From NCBI RefSeq assembly GCF_031119335.1, contig NZ_JAVHXT010000008.1, positions 60,487 through 124,486 of the forward strand: a stretch of DNA of 64,000 bases. The letters run 5' to 3'. Both the position numbers and the translations under genes were made by a program. Source of the DNA: Pedobacter sp. Lineage in GTDB: Bacteria; Bacteroidota; Bacteroidia; Sphingobacteriales; Sphingobacteriaceae. Each line of letters starts with the position of its first letter. Position 1 is the first letter of the stretch. The notes below the pieces were generated by a model. It searched no databases, was not told where the DNA came from, and saw nothing but the letters and a program-made list of their open reading frames with translations. Below are positions 53,872 through 62,982 of this stretch, in pieces.

Positions 53872-53912
53872 GAAAGAACCTTCAATTTTTGCAGAAAAAC
53901 AAAGGTTCTTTC
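53872..53912. terminator. Hairpin between convergent aminotransferase and T9SS genes
   Basis: GAAAGAACCTT / AAGGTTCTTTC, 11-bp perfect arms, 19-nt loop, between stop codons of converging genes. Confidence 0.55.
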
Positions 53913-53927
53913 GAACATTCTTTAATT

Positions 53928-56477
53928 TTACCTTTTAACCACTTTCTTACTTTCTATAATATCTTTTCCCTTTAGTTGTATGAAGTAAATTCCCGATGGA
54001 TAATTGATTAGTGAAATTTTCTTACTTGTTTCAAGTTTATCAAGCTTAATATGCTGTAAAATTTTACCGTTAACATCTATCATCTTAATAGACGTAAAGC
54101 CTCCGTTCCCAAGCAGCACATTAATTTCATCATCGGTTGGATTAGGGTGAAGTTTAACATCTAAAGACTTAAGACTGAAACTTACTGTACGAACCCCTAA
54201 ATCTGCTATCTTACCATCTTTATCTACCTGTAACAATTGATAGTAGTTTATACCATTAAGAGGCTTATCATCGTAAAAAGTGTAGCTATTGGCCATTATT
54301 GAGTTTCCTGTACCCTTCTGTTCGCCCAGCCTCACAAACTTGTTATCATCGCCGCTGCGATAAACCTCAAAATGGCTATTGTTAAACTCGCTAGCAGTTT
54401 GCCATTGCAACTTGGCTTTGTTGCCATCGGCCTTTGCCGTATAATCTATTAAAGTTACCGGCAATACCACAAGCTCGGCCTGATATTCATAAGCTCCTAA
54501 ATCTATTACACCACTACTGCTAAAATTGTAAACCCTTGGGTTGCCTGCCAAATCTTTGGTGTTGGCAGTTAAGCCCGTAAACGAACTATTATTTCCTTTG
54601 TTGATGACAGGGGAATTGGCTTTCAAGGTGTAATCGCCGTTAGCGGCATCTGTAAAAACATCGTTAATGGTAATGTTCGTAGCGTTGATATTACCGTTGG
54701 TGGTGCTAGTTCTTCCTTCAACCAATGAATTGCCATAATTGAAAACAGAATGTTGGACACTTCCAAATATAATGGTATTTCTGAAAAATGGCACGTCAGC
54801 AGTCCCTCCAAAAGCAGAAGGACTTGGCGACGTGTTGTTGGCTATTACCGAATTGACAAAGCTTGCTGCATTAGCACCGTCACTCATAAAACCTCCACTA
54901 TTAGCGGTTGCAGTATTCCCTGTGATGATGATATTTTTGAACACCGATGAGGAATTAGAAATGCTCATTCCCCCTCCTTGATTAGACGTATTGCCTTTAA
55001 TCACCAAATTACTAAATGTAGGAGAACTGTTATTAATATGTATCCCGCCGCCTGTACCGCTGCCCAACCCTCCGGTAACAGTAAAACCATCTAAAAGAGT
55101 GGAAGAATTTAGTCCGTCATTTACACTCCAAATCACGGGTCGTTCGCCTTCTCCATTCAAAACTGAACCTTGCGAATTGGCTGCATTCGGCATTATTCTG
55201 TTGTGCGTAAGGTTGGTAATATTATTTTCCGGGTCGAAACCACCGTAGATTTCCACATCATTTTTCATTATAAAACTGCTAGCACCTACATTATAGTTAC
55301 CTGCTGCTACAAAAACTTTGTTAACTCCTGTGGTGTGGATGGCGTTGTGCAAATCGGCAGTGGCGTTGCTCCAATGGTTTCCGTTGCCAGTTCCTGTAGC
55401 GGTTGGTTTCACATAGATAATTCCATTATTATCAGGTAAAAGATTGTGATATTCATAAGCCCCTAAATCTACTACACCGCTACTGCTAAAATTATAAACC
55501 CTTGGGTTGCTTGCCAAATCTTTGGCCGTTCCCACGTTGGGGAACGAAGCGTTACTGCCTTTGTTGATGACCGGCGAGTTGACTTTAAGGGTATAATCGC
55601 CCCCGGTGGCATTGTTGAAAACATCGTTGATGCTGATGCCCGTAGCATCTATATTGCCATTGGTGGTATTGGTCCGCCCCTCTAACAATGAATTGCTGTA
55701 AATGGGATAAAATCCCAAGAAACCTCCAAATATAACCGAGTTTTTAAATGAAGATAACGCAAGGTCATCTGAGAATATGTTAATAGCAGAACCTTCGGAT
55801 GCTGTATTGTTGGCTATTACACAATTGATAAAGCTTCCGTTAGCATTATCAGCAAAAACCCCTCCGCCATTATAAGTTGCCGTATTGCCTGTAATGATGA
55901 CATTTTTGAATACAGCTGACGATACTGAAATATGAATTCCCCCTCCTTGATTAGATGTATTGCCTTTAATCACCAAATTGCTAAACGCAGGAGAACTGTT
56001 ATTTATATGTATTCCGCCACCTATGCCATTGCCATATCCTCCGGTAATGGTAAAACCATCTAAAATGGCAGAAGAATTAAGGGCATCGCCTGCGCACCAA
56101 ATAACCGGGCGTTCGTTTTTTCCGTTTAAAACACTACCCTGCGAGTTGGAGGCATTGGGCATAATTCTGTTGTGTGTAAGGTTGGTAACGCTATTTGCCG
56201 GGTCGAAACCGCCGTAAATTTCCACACCGTTTTTCATTGTAAAGCTGCTCCACTGCGAAACATCGTAATTGCCCACTGCCACAAATACTTTCTGCACCTC
56301 GGTAGCGTTTATCGCCGCCTGCAAATTGTCAGTGGCATTGTCCCAACTGTTGCCGCTTCCGTTACCTGCCACAGTTGTTTTTACGTACACAATACCATTG
56401 GCATCGGGGGTTTGGGCTATTGCATAAAAGTTAGAGAATAAAAAAGATAATAATAGGAGGAGGAGATTTTTTTTCAT
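53928..56477 (-). CDS. T9SS-secreted right-handed beta-helix protein with internal duplication
   Basis: 849 residues. Signal peptide (ending near FYAIAQ). Two tandem copies of a parallel beta-helix module of about 323 residues (roughly 25-345 and 350-670), each with GIVYVK, VFVA.GNY.V, EIYGGFDP, LDGFT.TGG.G.G.GGGIHINNSSP, SNLVIKGNTSNQGGG, and ending LASNPRVYNFSSSGVVDLGAYEY. A TVT/fibronectin-like linker follows, then a C-terminal Por-secretion-type sorting domain (LHPNPTDDEINVLLG...YPSGIYFIQLKGKDIIESKKVVKR). It is therefore exported by the type IX system and likely anchored on the surface. Probable adhesin or polysaccharide-binding/lyase-fold protein; no catalytic signature seen. Confidence 0.9.
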   Translation of the reverse strand: MKKNLLLLLLSFLFSNFYAIAQTPDANGIVYVKTTVAGNGSGNSWDNATDNLQAAINATEVQKVFVAVGNYDVSQWSSFTMKNGVEIYGGFDPANSVTNLTHNRIMPNASNSQGSVLNGKNERPVIWCAGDALNSSAILDGFTITGGYGNGIGGGIHINNSSPAFSNLVIKGNTSNQGGGIHISVSSAVFKNVIITGNTATYNGGGVFADNANGSFINCVIANNTASEGSAINIFSDDLALSSFKNSVIFGGFLGFYPIYSNSLLEGRTNTTNGNIDATGISINDVFNNATGGDYTLKVNSPVINKGSNASFPNVGTAKDLASNPRVYNFSSSGVVDLGAYEYHNLLPDNNGIIYVKPTATGTGNGNHWSNATADLHNAIHTTGVNKVFVAAGNYNVGASSFIMKNDVEIYGGFDPENNITNLTHNRIMPNAANSQGSVLNGEGERPVIWSVNDGLNSSTLLDGFTVTGGLGSGTGGGIHINNSSPTFSNLVIKGNTSNQGGGMSISNSSSVFKNIIITGNTATANSGGFMSDGANAASFVNSVIANNTSPSPSAFGGTADVPFFRNTIIFGSVQHSVFNYGNSLVEGRTSTTNGNINATNITINDVFTDAANGDYTLKANSPVINKGNNSSFTGLTANTKDLAGNPRVYNFSSSGVIDLGAYEYQAELVVLPVTLIDYTAKADGNKAKLQWQTASEFNNSHFEVYRSGDDNKFVRLGEQKGTGNSIMANSYTFYDDKPLNGINYYQLLQVDKDGKIADLGVRTVSFSLKSLDVKLHPNPTDDEINVLLGNGGFTSIKMIDVNGKILQHIKLDKLETSKKISLINYPSGIYFIQLKGKDIIESKKVVKR

Positions 56478-56612
56478 CAGCTTTTAAAATTGATGGGCTG
56501 AAAATAGCCACCAATACTCCCTTTAAGAGTAAAATAGCCGTAACAAAAGCGTAACAACTAACGTTTACCAGCTTGGTGGTAATGTGCAACACCAATTATT
56601 CACATTCAAAGT

Positions 56613-58337
56613 TTAAACCTCCATACTGTTTAACAAACTCTGAGGGGTATCGTCCAGTGAACCTCCCAATTTCTTGCGAACTCTGTTCCATGTTACACGG
56701 ACAGCATCGGGAGAAATACCTAAAGCTTGCGCCATTTCTTTATGCGAAAGTTGCAATTTAGACAGCATAAGGTAACGCAGTTCGGCTTCGGTGATGGTTG
56801 GAAAATTGGATTTGATATGAGAACTGAACAGCGGGAATATTTTTGCGAAATGCTTTTGGAAATTGATCCAATCATCATCTGTCAATATTTTGGTTAAACG
56901 AAGCTCTTCTACAGTATTCTCAAATAACCTCCCATCTTCAGATTCTGAGCTTTTCAACTTCTTCAATTCGTTATTAAAGCGTTCGGCAATTTTGGTTTGT
57001 TCATTTATCTTATAGATAAATAAATCGATTTCACTTTGCGCATTTTTAAGCTCAGCCTCTATTTTAAGTTTTGCAATTTCAATGGTTTGTTGTTTCTTCT
57101 TTTGTACAAAATAGCCCAGTACAATTAATATCGCTAAACCTATTACAATTACAATTAAAAAATTTCTTTCGTTTATCTTTTTTTGCTTTTCTAAATCAAA
57201 CTCGGCTCTGCTTAATGCGGCATCTTTTAAGCTTATTTTTTGTTGCGCCCTAAGCACTTTTAATGCATTAAACTTTTCTTGATAGGCTTTTATTGAATTA
57301 ATCGTAGAATCTAAATATAAACGTGCCAAATTTTCATTGCCATTAGCACCATACCATTTGCTCATTATCGGATATAAATGCTGTAATCGATCTGGCTGGT
57401 CAGCATTTGCAATGTTGTTTCTGGCAGTTGATATATAAAACCAAGACTGTTTCATATCGCCTTTGCTCAAAAAAATATCTGCCAATAAAGTAGCTGCGCC
57501 GGCAACCGGACCGTAATCGTTTAAAGCAGATGACTTTTTAAAATCATGTTCTAATAATGGAATAGCTTTGCTATATTCTCCAAGATAGTAGTAATTAGCC
57601 CCTATATTTCCTTTCGCCAAGTGTATCCAATCTCTTTGAGGCCTAGCAAATCTCGTTTTCACAATCTTATTGAAATAGTAATTAGAAAGATCGTACTTTT
57701 TTACTTTTTGATAGCACAAACCTAGCGTGTTTCTAGCCGAGTTGATAAACATGGTATTAAATTCATCTTCGGGAACGTTAATGGCTTTTTTAAAATATTT
57801 AATGGCCTTAGCATAATCTTGAAAAAAATAATAAGCCTCACCTATTTTAGACATATCTCTTGGCAATTCGGGATAATCTTTGGCCGACACTCTGTCTAAC
57901 TCTTTCTCCATCAGCAAGTATTGCTCAAAAGCCAATTCATAGTTCTTCAGCTCAAACCAATAATAATCTGCCAATACCCTAATAGCTCTTATTTTAACAT
58001 GTAGAATACCCTCATTTTCTGAAACAGTCATAAGCAACTGTAAATCAGAAATATTTTTAGCATTGCGATGTTTTTTGAATTCAATATGGTAATAAACAGT
58101 AAATAAATCCATCTCCATTTCCAGCTCCCTATCATTATTCTTTTGTGCAAAAGCTTTAATATCTGCCGTTTTACGAGCTATGGCTTCCGAATCTTTTAAA
58201 GCAATGAGTTGAAGGTACAGTTTAGAATAGGCCCCTATCTTTTCCGCATAAGGCTTATGTAGTAGAGCCTCATATTGCGAAAATGCAACAAATGGGTAAA
58301 ATATAAGAAAGAAGCAAAGAAGATATTTAGGTTTCAA
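56613..58337 (-). CDS. TPR-containing membrane-bound transcriptional regulator (LuxR-like HTH)
   Basis: 574 residues. Signal peptide or anchor (KYLLCFFLIFYPFVAFSQ), then TPR-like repeats about 30-350 (periplasmic by topology), a transmembrane helix near 395-412 (FLIVIVIGLAILIVLGYF), and a cytoplasmic coiled coil (IEIAKLKIEAELKNAQSEIDLF). The C-terminal HTH reads EAELRYLMLSKLQLSHKEMAQALGISPDAVRVTWNRVRKKLG (about 520-560). This architecture is common in Bacteroidota and would let a periplasmic interaction control transcription directly. It is divergent from nothing and upstream of the T9SS gene on the same strand, so regulation of that gene is conceivable. Confidence 0.85.
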   Translation of the reverse strand: MKPKYLLCFFLIFYPFVAFSQYEALLHKPYAEKIGAYSKLYLQLIALKDSEAIARKTADIKAFAQKNNDRELEMEMDLFTVYYHIEFKKHRNAKNISDLQLLMTVSENEGILHVKIRAIRVLADYYWFELKNYELAFEQYLLMEKELDRVSAKDYPELPRDMSKIGEAYYFFQDYAKAIKYFKKAINVPEDEFNTMFINSARNTLGLCYQKVKKYDLSNYYFNKIVKTRFARPQRDWIHLAKGNIGANYYYLGEYSKAIPLLEHDFKKSSALNDYGPVAGAATLLADIFLSKGDMKQSWFYISTARNNIANADQPDRLQHLYPIMSKWYGANGNENLARLYLDSTINSIKAYQEKFNALKVLRAQQKISLKDAALSRAEFDLEKQKKINERNFLIVIVIGLAILIVLGYFVQKKKQQTIEIAKLKIEAELKNAQSEIDLFIYKINEQTKIAERFNNELKKLKSSESEDGRLFENTVEELRLTKILTDDDWINFQKHFAKIFPLFSSHIKSNFPTITEAELRYLMLSKLQLSHKEMAQALGISPDAVRVTWNRVRKKLGGSLDDTPQSLLNSMEV

Positions 58338-58472
58338 AAAGCTGAAAATTTAGTAACACAACAACTGATTTTCTAAGATACGAAATTATGCTTTTATGCT
58401 TTTCCCAAACCTATTAAAACAAAAAAGGACAACGATGATGCTGTCCTTTCATTATTTTATATTTTTCTAACC

Positions 58473-58883
58473 TTAGCAATGCTGATCAAAAGCTCCAATT
58501 AAGTTCTCAGCAATCATTTGTGCTGGTCTGCCTTCTATCTGATGACGCTCGATCATGTGTACCAATTTACCATCTTTAAACAAAGCCATAGCAGGCGATG
58601 AAGGAGGGAAAGGCATCATGTATGATCTTGCTCTGTCTACAGCATCTTTTTCCATACCTGCAAAAACAGTTACCAATTTATCAGGGTGTTTCTCGTTAGC
58701 CGCAGCCAATTTAGCCGCCGGACGAGCATTTGCAGCAGCACAGCCACAAACTGAATTTACAACTACAAATACAGTTCCCTCACCATTAATGGCAGCATCA
58801 ACCTCTTCAGCTGTTTTCAATTCATCAAAACCAACATTAGTTAACTCGGCACGCATAGGCGCTACTAAATATTCTGGATACAT
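58473..58883 (-). CDS. BrxA/BrxB-family bacilliredoxin
   Basis: 136 residues, the normal size. Thioredoxin-like fold with the CGC redox motif Cys46-Gly-Cys48 (VNSVCGCAAANARPA), then AGMEKDAVDRARSYM, PSSPAMALFKDGKLVHMIERHQIEGR. Bacilliredoxins remove bacillithiol from proteins; Bacteroidota often carry the family, but whether this organism makes bacillithiol cannot be seen here. Cytoplasmic, single gene. Confidence 0.93.
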   Translation of the reverse strand: MYPEYLVAPMRAELTNVGFDELKTAEEVDAAINGEGTVFVVVNSVCGCAAANARPAAKLAAANEKHPDKLVTVFAGMEKDAVDRARSYMMPFPPSSPAMALFKDGKLVHMIERHQIEGRPAQMIAENLIGAFDQHC

Positions 58884-59010
58884 ATCTATTTTTTAAATGT
58901 GGCTGCAAAAATAATCATTTTATATAGGTTTTCCAGTTTTTAGCGTTAATACACCTAGTTTTAACAATAAAATGATATTGTGAGCATCAGCTATATATCA
59001 TTGAAAATCA

Positions 59011-59018
59011 TATATTTG
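59011..59018 (+). promoter_or_regulatory. -7 box TATATTTG before M23-bactofilin operon
   Basis: Perfect TAnnTTTG match 31 nt before ATG 59049. It excludes the upstream GTG (58980) as the start. Confidence 0.5.
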
Positions 59019-59048
59019 CTTACCAAGCTAAACAAACTAAGAATACCC

Positions 59049-59885
59049 ATGTCTAAACGGAAGGATAAAACTACGATCATCTTTCTTAATAAAAACCAAA
59101 CTTACAGCAAGCCTTTGCAAGTAAATTCTTACTATTTAAGGCACTGGAAAAAATTTGTTGGCGGTTTGATTGTCTTATTGTGTTCGCTTTTAATTACCAT
59201 TATGCACTTGGTAAAAAGCAGAGCCGAAGCCAGGCTTTCGAGCGATAATTTGGCACTGCTATTAGAAAAACACAAAAATGAAACCGTACAATTGGATACA
59301 TCGGCCATTAAGAAACATTATTTATCTATAGATGATAAGCTAAAAACCATTAACAAATACCTTAAAGCAAGGGGCTTAAAACCCATCCCCAAAAGTCAGG
59401 GAGGCGAAGAAAGCAGTGAACTGGGTTCTACCGAAGAAATTGGAAGTTTCTACGAAGAATACCTGAAAAGGATGATCCGCTTGGTGGGTTTTACACCGAT
59501 GGGATACCCACACAAAGGCAGAATTAGCTCTAATTTCGGTCACCGCGAAAATCCATTTACTGGCGAAAGTATTGAGAGCCACAAAGGTTTGGATATTAAG
59601 GGAAATCATGGCGAAGCAGTAAAAACTACAGCTAATGGCGTGGTTAAATTTGCGAGCAGAAAGGGTGGTTACGGCAATGTAGTCATTGTTAACCACGGCA
59701 ATGGCTTCGAAACCTACTACGGACACCTCTCTAAAATTACCGTTAAAGAAGGGCAACGGGTGGCAGCTGGTGATATCATTGGCAAAATTGGTTCTACAGG
59801 CAGATCTACTGGGCCGCACCTACATTACGAAGTACACAGAAACGGGAAAATAGTTAATCCAAAATCTTATTTAAGCCTCGAATAA
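59049..59885 (+). CDS. M23-family membrane-anchored peptidase (LytM-type)
   Basis: 278 residues from ATG 59049 (MSKRKDKTTIIF). A single TM helix about residues 34-55 (FVGGLIVLLCSLLITIMHLV), then a charged periplasmic linker with coiled-coil character. The C-terminal M23 domain (about 160-275) has RISSNFGHRENPF, SHKGLDIKG with the HxxxD zinc ligands, VVKFASRKGGYGNVVIVNHGNGFETYYGHLSKI and the second His motif HLHYEV. All catalytic positions look intact. One base separates it from the bactofilin start, so the two are translationally linked; bactofilin-M23 pairs elsewhere remodel peptidoglycan locally. Confidence 0.92.
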   Translation: MSKRKDKTTIIFLNKNQTYSKPLQVNSYYLRHWKKFVGGLIVLLCSLLITIMHLVKSRAEARLSSDNLALLLEKHKNETVQLDTSAIKKHYLSIDDKLKTINKYLKARGLKPIPKSQGGEESSELGSTEEIGSFYEEYLKRMIRLVGFTPMGYPHKGRISSNFGHRENPFTGESIESHKGLDIKGNHGEAVKTTANGVVKFASRKGGYGNVVIVNHGNGFETYYGHLSKITVKEGQRVAAGDIIGKIGSTGRSTGPHLHYEVHRNGKIVNPKSYLSLE

Positions 59886-59886
59886 T

Positions 59887-60282
59887 ATGTTCAAAAAAAA
59901 CAAAGACGCAAAATCTTTAGACTTAAACCAGCAAGAAATAAGCACCTTAATTGGTCATGGCTACGAAATCAATGGCGAAATCTCAGGAAAATCTGTGATT
60001 AGAATAGATGGGAAAGTAACAGGAAATGTAACTACGGAAGGCGGTTTTATTTTAGGGGACAAGGGCATTGTTATTGGAAATATCAAAACCAAATCGGCCA
60101 TTATTTATGGTACCGTAACTGGCAATGTACAAGCGGTACAGTTAGAGATAAAAAAAACGGGTGTGGTAAATGGCGATATTAAAACCGAAACCTTAGAGAT
60201 AGAATTAGGCGCCCAATATAATGGTAAGTTGGAAATGAAACAAATAATTAAATCTGAGGAAAAGGTGTTGAAAGCTGTTTAG
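59887..60282 (+). CDS. Bactofilin (polymer-forming cytoskeletal protein)
   Basis: 131 residues. Short charged N-terminus, then the DUF583/bactofilin beta-helix core (about 25-125): GEISGKSVIRIDGKVTGNVTTEGGFILGDKGIVIGNIKTKSAIIYGTVTGNVQ with repeating hydrophobic-Gly pattern, ending ELGAQYNGKLEMK. Bactofilins form non-nucleotide-dependent filaments at the membrane and localise peptidoglycan enzymes. Here the partner is the M23 peptidase directly upstream. Confidence 0.95.
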   Translation: MFKKNKDAKSLDLNQQEISTLIGHGYEINGEISGKSVIRIDGKVTGNVTTEGGFILGDKGIVIGNIKTKSAIIYGTVTGNVQAVQLEIKKTGVVNGDIKTETLEIELGAQYNGKLEMKQIIKSEEKVLKAV

Positions 60283-60380
60283 ATAAGCTTTCTAATTGGC
60301 ATTAGCTTTACTATTTAACGTAAGTTACGGATATTTTTATTTGACTATCAACACAATAAGTATCATAGAATTTAAAAATG

Positions 60381-60462
60381 CCGTCATTGCGAGGTACGAA
60401 GCAATCCTAAAATTTATGCTCCTGCCATAGTTGTAAGATTGCTTCGTACCTCGCAATGACGG
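60381..60462. repeat. Interspersed GTCATTGCGAGGTACGAAGCAATC palindrome (perfect)
   Basis: Two perfect 26-bp arms around a 30-nt loop; the best-preserved member of the family also seen at 5186, 19616 and 30267. The gap 60283-60709 otherwise holds a half-repeat (60512-60555, ..GAGCACAGCGAAATGGAG..) and a GGTTGGTG-TTAT-CACC hairpin near 60596. Confidence 0.8.
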
Positions 60463-60662
60463 ATTAAGCCCCATAATTCACGTTACTTAAGCTATCTCAA
60501 ATTTTGCCCGTCACGCCATCTCTATTGGAGCACAGCGAAATGGAGAGATCTTTTAACCAACTATTCACAAGGTTCGATACAGTCCTTTTCCCTTGGTTGG
60601 TGTTATCACCATTCATTTTTATAGCATTACAGGGTACAGTGCAACACCAGCATAGTCGAAAA

Positions 60663-60694
60663 AAAAAGCTTCCGAAGATTTTCAGAAGCTTTTT
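60663..60694. terminator. Bidirectional terminator
   Basis: AAAAAGCTTC / GAAGCTTTTT, 10-bp arms, 12-nt loop, T-runs on both strands, 15 bp from the stop of the minus-strand CCC-motif gene. Confidence 0.8.
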
Positions 60695-60709
60695 CATTAA
60701 AAGTAAATA

Positions 60710-61165
60710 TTATCGATTTTGCATTTGCATCAACCATTCTTTCATCGCATCTTGATCTGTTAGTACCCCAAAACCAAACATGGCTATTAAAGCAATATAA
60801 AGCAACAAATAGATAATATTAAGTACCAAACCAATGATGGCACAAATTCTACCCGCGTTTAAATTTTTAAAAGAGCCTTCGGTGTACACAGACGGATTAG
60901 CATTGTAAAGTGTCTTATCTTTTTTAGCTAATACCAGCGCTATAATACCTAATATTAAACCAATAACACCATAACAGCAGCAAGTTACGATAGATAAGAT
61001 ACCTAAAACCAATACCGCTGTTGCATTGGGTAGGGCTTGCTGCATACCTCCAAAACCAAAACCTCCACCTTGTGGCTGAAACGGATTACCTTGATTAAAA
61101 GATGTGTTAGTTGGTTGCTCTGGCTGCGGATTTGGTTGAGCTTGACCTTCTTGTTCTTCTGACAT
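60710..61165 (-). CDS. CCC-motif membrane protein (DUF4190-like)
   Basis: 151 residues. Proline/glutamine-rich N-terminus (EEQEGQAQPNPQPEQPTN), then two hydrophobic helices: LVLGILSIVTCCCYGVIGLILGIIALVLA with the CCC motif (about residues 52-80), and AGRICAIIGLVLNIIYLLLYIALIAMFGF (about 107-135), with a KKDKTLYNANPSVYTEGSFKNLN loop. Widespread in Bacteroidota, function unknown. Seven bp after the DUF2752 gene and probably co-transcribed with it. Confidence 0.85.
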   Translation of the reverse strand: MSEEQEGQAQPNPQPEQPTNTSFNQGNPFQPQGGGFGFGGMQQALPNATAVLVLGILSIVTCCCYGVIGLILGIIALVLAKKDKTLYNANPSVYTEGSFKNLNAGRICAIIGLVLNIIYLLLYIALIAMFGFGVLTDQDAMKEWLMQMQNR

Positions 61166-61171
61166 AGTTTT

Positions 61172-61525
61172 TTAGAATAATTGTTGGTGATAAACTTTAT
61201 AAATATAGTTAATAATTACAATTGTGGTAATCAAAATATACATTAGCTTGATAACGAATGCGCCATTTTTAAAATCAAATTTCAGATGCAGCAAAAGAAA
61301 AACAATTAGCCCTACAAAAGGGATAGTAGCTGGATAAAGTTTAAATGAATTTACAACATCTCCCCTTAATAAAGCTATTACAGAACGCTGAAAGCCACAG
61401 CCTGGACAATCTAAACCCGTTAATTGCTTAAATGGGCAAGAAAGCAGATGTGTCTCTAACCAATGGACCAAGCCCTTGCTTTCCGTTAGCACAATCAAAG
61501 TAAATAGTACCAATGCACTTTTCAT
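61172..61525 (-). CDS. DUF2752 membrane protein
   Basis: 117 residues. The family block LLSCPFKQLTGLDCPGCGFQRSVIALLRGDVVNSFKLYP (residues about 27-65, CPxCG) is followed by two TM helices (TIPFVGLIVFLLL; MYILITTIVIINYIY). Function unknown; typically encoded beside TM2/CCC-type small membrane proteins, as here. Confidence 0.88.
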   Translation of the reverse strand: MKSALVLFTLIVLTESKGLVHWLETHLLSCPFKQLTGLDCPGCGFQRSVIALLRGDVVNSFKLYPATIPFVGLIVFLLLHLKFDFKNGAFVIKLMYILITTIVIINYIYKVYHQQLF

Positions 61526-61681
61526 TCGGCACTAAAATATAAATTACCTATTAATTTATGTCGAGCTATTTACTAAATTGCATGAATAAAGAAACAAGAT
61601 TAAAGCTAAAAGTCTAAAGCAACACTTCCAAACATAAATAACGAACCTTATCCCGATTTAACTACCGTTAATCCATAAACA

Positions 61682-62440
61682 ATGAAACGACTGATATTAC
61701 TTGCCTTACCTCTACTTGCATTACAAGTACAAGCTCAAAAACCAGAAGACACCGAATTTTACAAGCCAGTGCCTCCAAAAGTGACACCTGGTCATACATT
61801 TTCTGACGCTCCTTCAGATGCGTTTATCCTTTTCGATGGAAAAAATTTAGACCAGTGGGTATCGGTAAAAGACAACACCAAGCCAGCACAATGGACAGTT
61901 GCCGATGGCGCTTTTACCGTTAAAAAAGGAACTGGGAATATTCAAACCAAGAAATCATTCTTAAACTATCAATTACACTTAGAATGGAAAATTCCAGCCA
62001 ACATTACCGGCACAGGACAGGTACGAGGAAATAGTGGTCTATTCCTGGCTTCAACCGGAGGTGGCGATAGTGGTTATGAACTGCAGATTTTAGACAATTA
62101 CAATAATGACACTTATGTAAACGGCCAAGCGGGTAGTATTTACAAACAATTTATCCCGCTTGCAACGGCCAATAAAAAACCCGGCGAGTGGCAAACTTAT
62201 GATGTAATTTGGACTGCGCCTACTTTTAACACAGATGGCTCATTGAAGTCTCCGGCAAGGGTTACTGCTTTCTTTAATGGAGTACTGGTGCAAAACAACA
62301 TTACCTTAGAAGGACCAACACAGTACATAGGCAAAGCATCTTATAAAAAAGCACATGGCGCCACTCCAATTAAACTGCAAGACCACGGCGACCCAAGCGA
62401 GCCAATTAGTTTTAGAAATATTTGGATTAGAGAGTTGTAG
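61682..62440 (+). CDS. DUF1080 secreted protein (3-keto-disaccharide hydrolase type)
   Basis: 252 residues, signal peptide ending near LQVQAQ (about residue 18). DUF1080 domain about 40-250: FILFDGKNLDQWVSVKDN, FTVKKGTGNIQTKKSFLNYQLHLEWKIP, GNSGLFLAS, GYELQILDN, EWQTYDVIWTAP, and ending PIKLQDHGDPSEPISFRNIWIREL. Several family members hydrolyse 3-keto-glycosides or bind carbohydrates. The exact substrate is unknown. No adjacent sugar oxidoreductase is seen. Confidence 0.9.
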   Translation: MKRLILLALPLLALQVQAQKPEDTEFYKPVPPKVTPGHTFSDAPSDAFILFDGKNLDQWVSVKDNTKPAQWTVADGAFTVKKGTGNIQTKKSFLNYQLHLEWKIPANITGTGQVRGNSGLFLASTGGGDSGYELQILDNYNNDTYVNGQAGSIYKQFIPLATANKKPGEWQTYDVIWTAPTFNTDGSLKSPARVTAFFNGVLVQNNITLEGPTQYIGKASYKKAHGATPIKLQDHGDPSEPISFRNIWIREL

Positions 62441-62488
62441 CATAAACTGAAGTAAATCCTAGAATTTAAATGAGCTTTTGATATAGAG

Positions 62489-62513
62489 AGCCGTAGGTTT
62501 AAAGCCTACGGCT
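62489..62513. terminator. Hairpin between DUF1080 gene and the minus-strand module
   Basis: AGCCGTAGG-TTTAAAG-CCTACGGCT, 9-bp perfect arms, lying between convergent genes; no long T-run. Confidence 0.5.
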
Positions 62514-62517
62514 GTAA

Positions 62518-62982
62518 TTATCTTCTTTTCCTTAAGCAATAGCCTATTACAATGATGGCCAGCAGTGGCAATAGATAAACCCACCAGGCTAGTGTTAATT
62601 TATGTTTTTCTGTTTGCTTTATCTCTGTTTTGGTAGTTGTAAGCTCTCCGTAATCTTGCTTCTCTAATGAAAGGCTAGCTTGTTGCTGGCTCTGTTCATG
62701 TTTATTATTACTGGTTTTACTACTATACCATAGTAAGCTATCTAACTGTCCGCTAAAGTTGCCGTCGCTAAACTGCACTTCTCCTCTTGGATAAAGCCTT
62801 AACCATTGTTTATGGTTAACACTAGCGCTATCCCAACGCCAAACTGTGCTGCTATCGTAGCCCCGCTTCTCTTTTTGATCAGTTACTTGCATATGGTTGC
62901 TGGCAAAGGTTTGGTTCAAAGATTTTTGCTTAACACCGCAGCCAAAGCATAGTAATAGTGTAAGATACATATACCACTTCAT
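62518..62982 (-). CDS. Lipoprotein with C-terminal transmembrane helix (unimolecular-spanin-like)
   Basis: 154 residues from ATG 62982, which overlaps the upstream gene's stop as ATGA; the ATG at 63009 adds nine residues inside that gene and was rejected. The N-terminus is a lipoprotein signal (YLTLLLCFGC, Cys15; the -3 position is Cys, slightly atypical). About 110 periplasmic residues follow, Gln/Ser/Lys-rich (SSKTSNNKHEQSQQQASLS). A C-terminal TM helix about 130-149 (AWWVYLLPLLAIIVIGYCL) ends in RKRR. An outer-membrane lipid anchor plus an inner-membrane helix is the layout of phage u-spanins, which fuse the envelope membranes. Assignment rests on topology and position only. Confidence 0.55.
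   Translation of the reverse strand: MKWYMYLTLLLCFGCGVKQKSLNQTFASNHMQVTDQKEKRGYDSSTVWRWDSASVNHKQWLRLYPRGEVQFSDGNFSGQLDSLLWYSSKTSNNKHEQSQQQASLSLEKQDYGELTTTKTEIKQTEKHKLTLAWWVYLLPLLAIIVIGYCLRKRR

Noticed and set aside
54739..56441. Plus-strand ORFs opposite the T9SS gene
   Set aside because: Two of them repeat at the 969-bp period, as expected when a duplicated real gene is read backwards; shadows.
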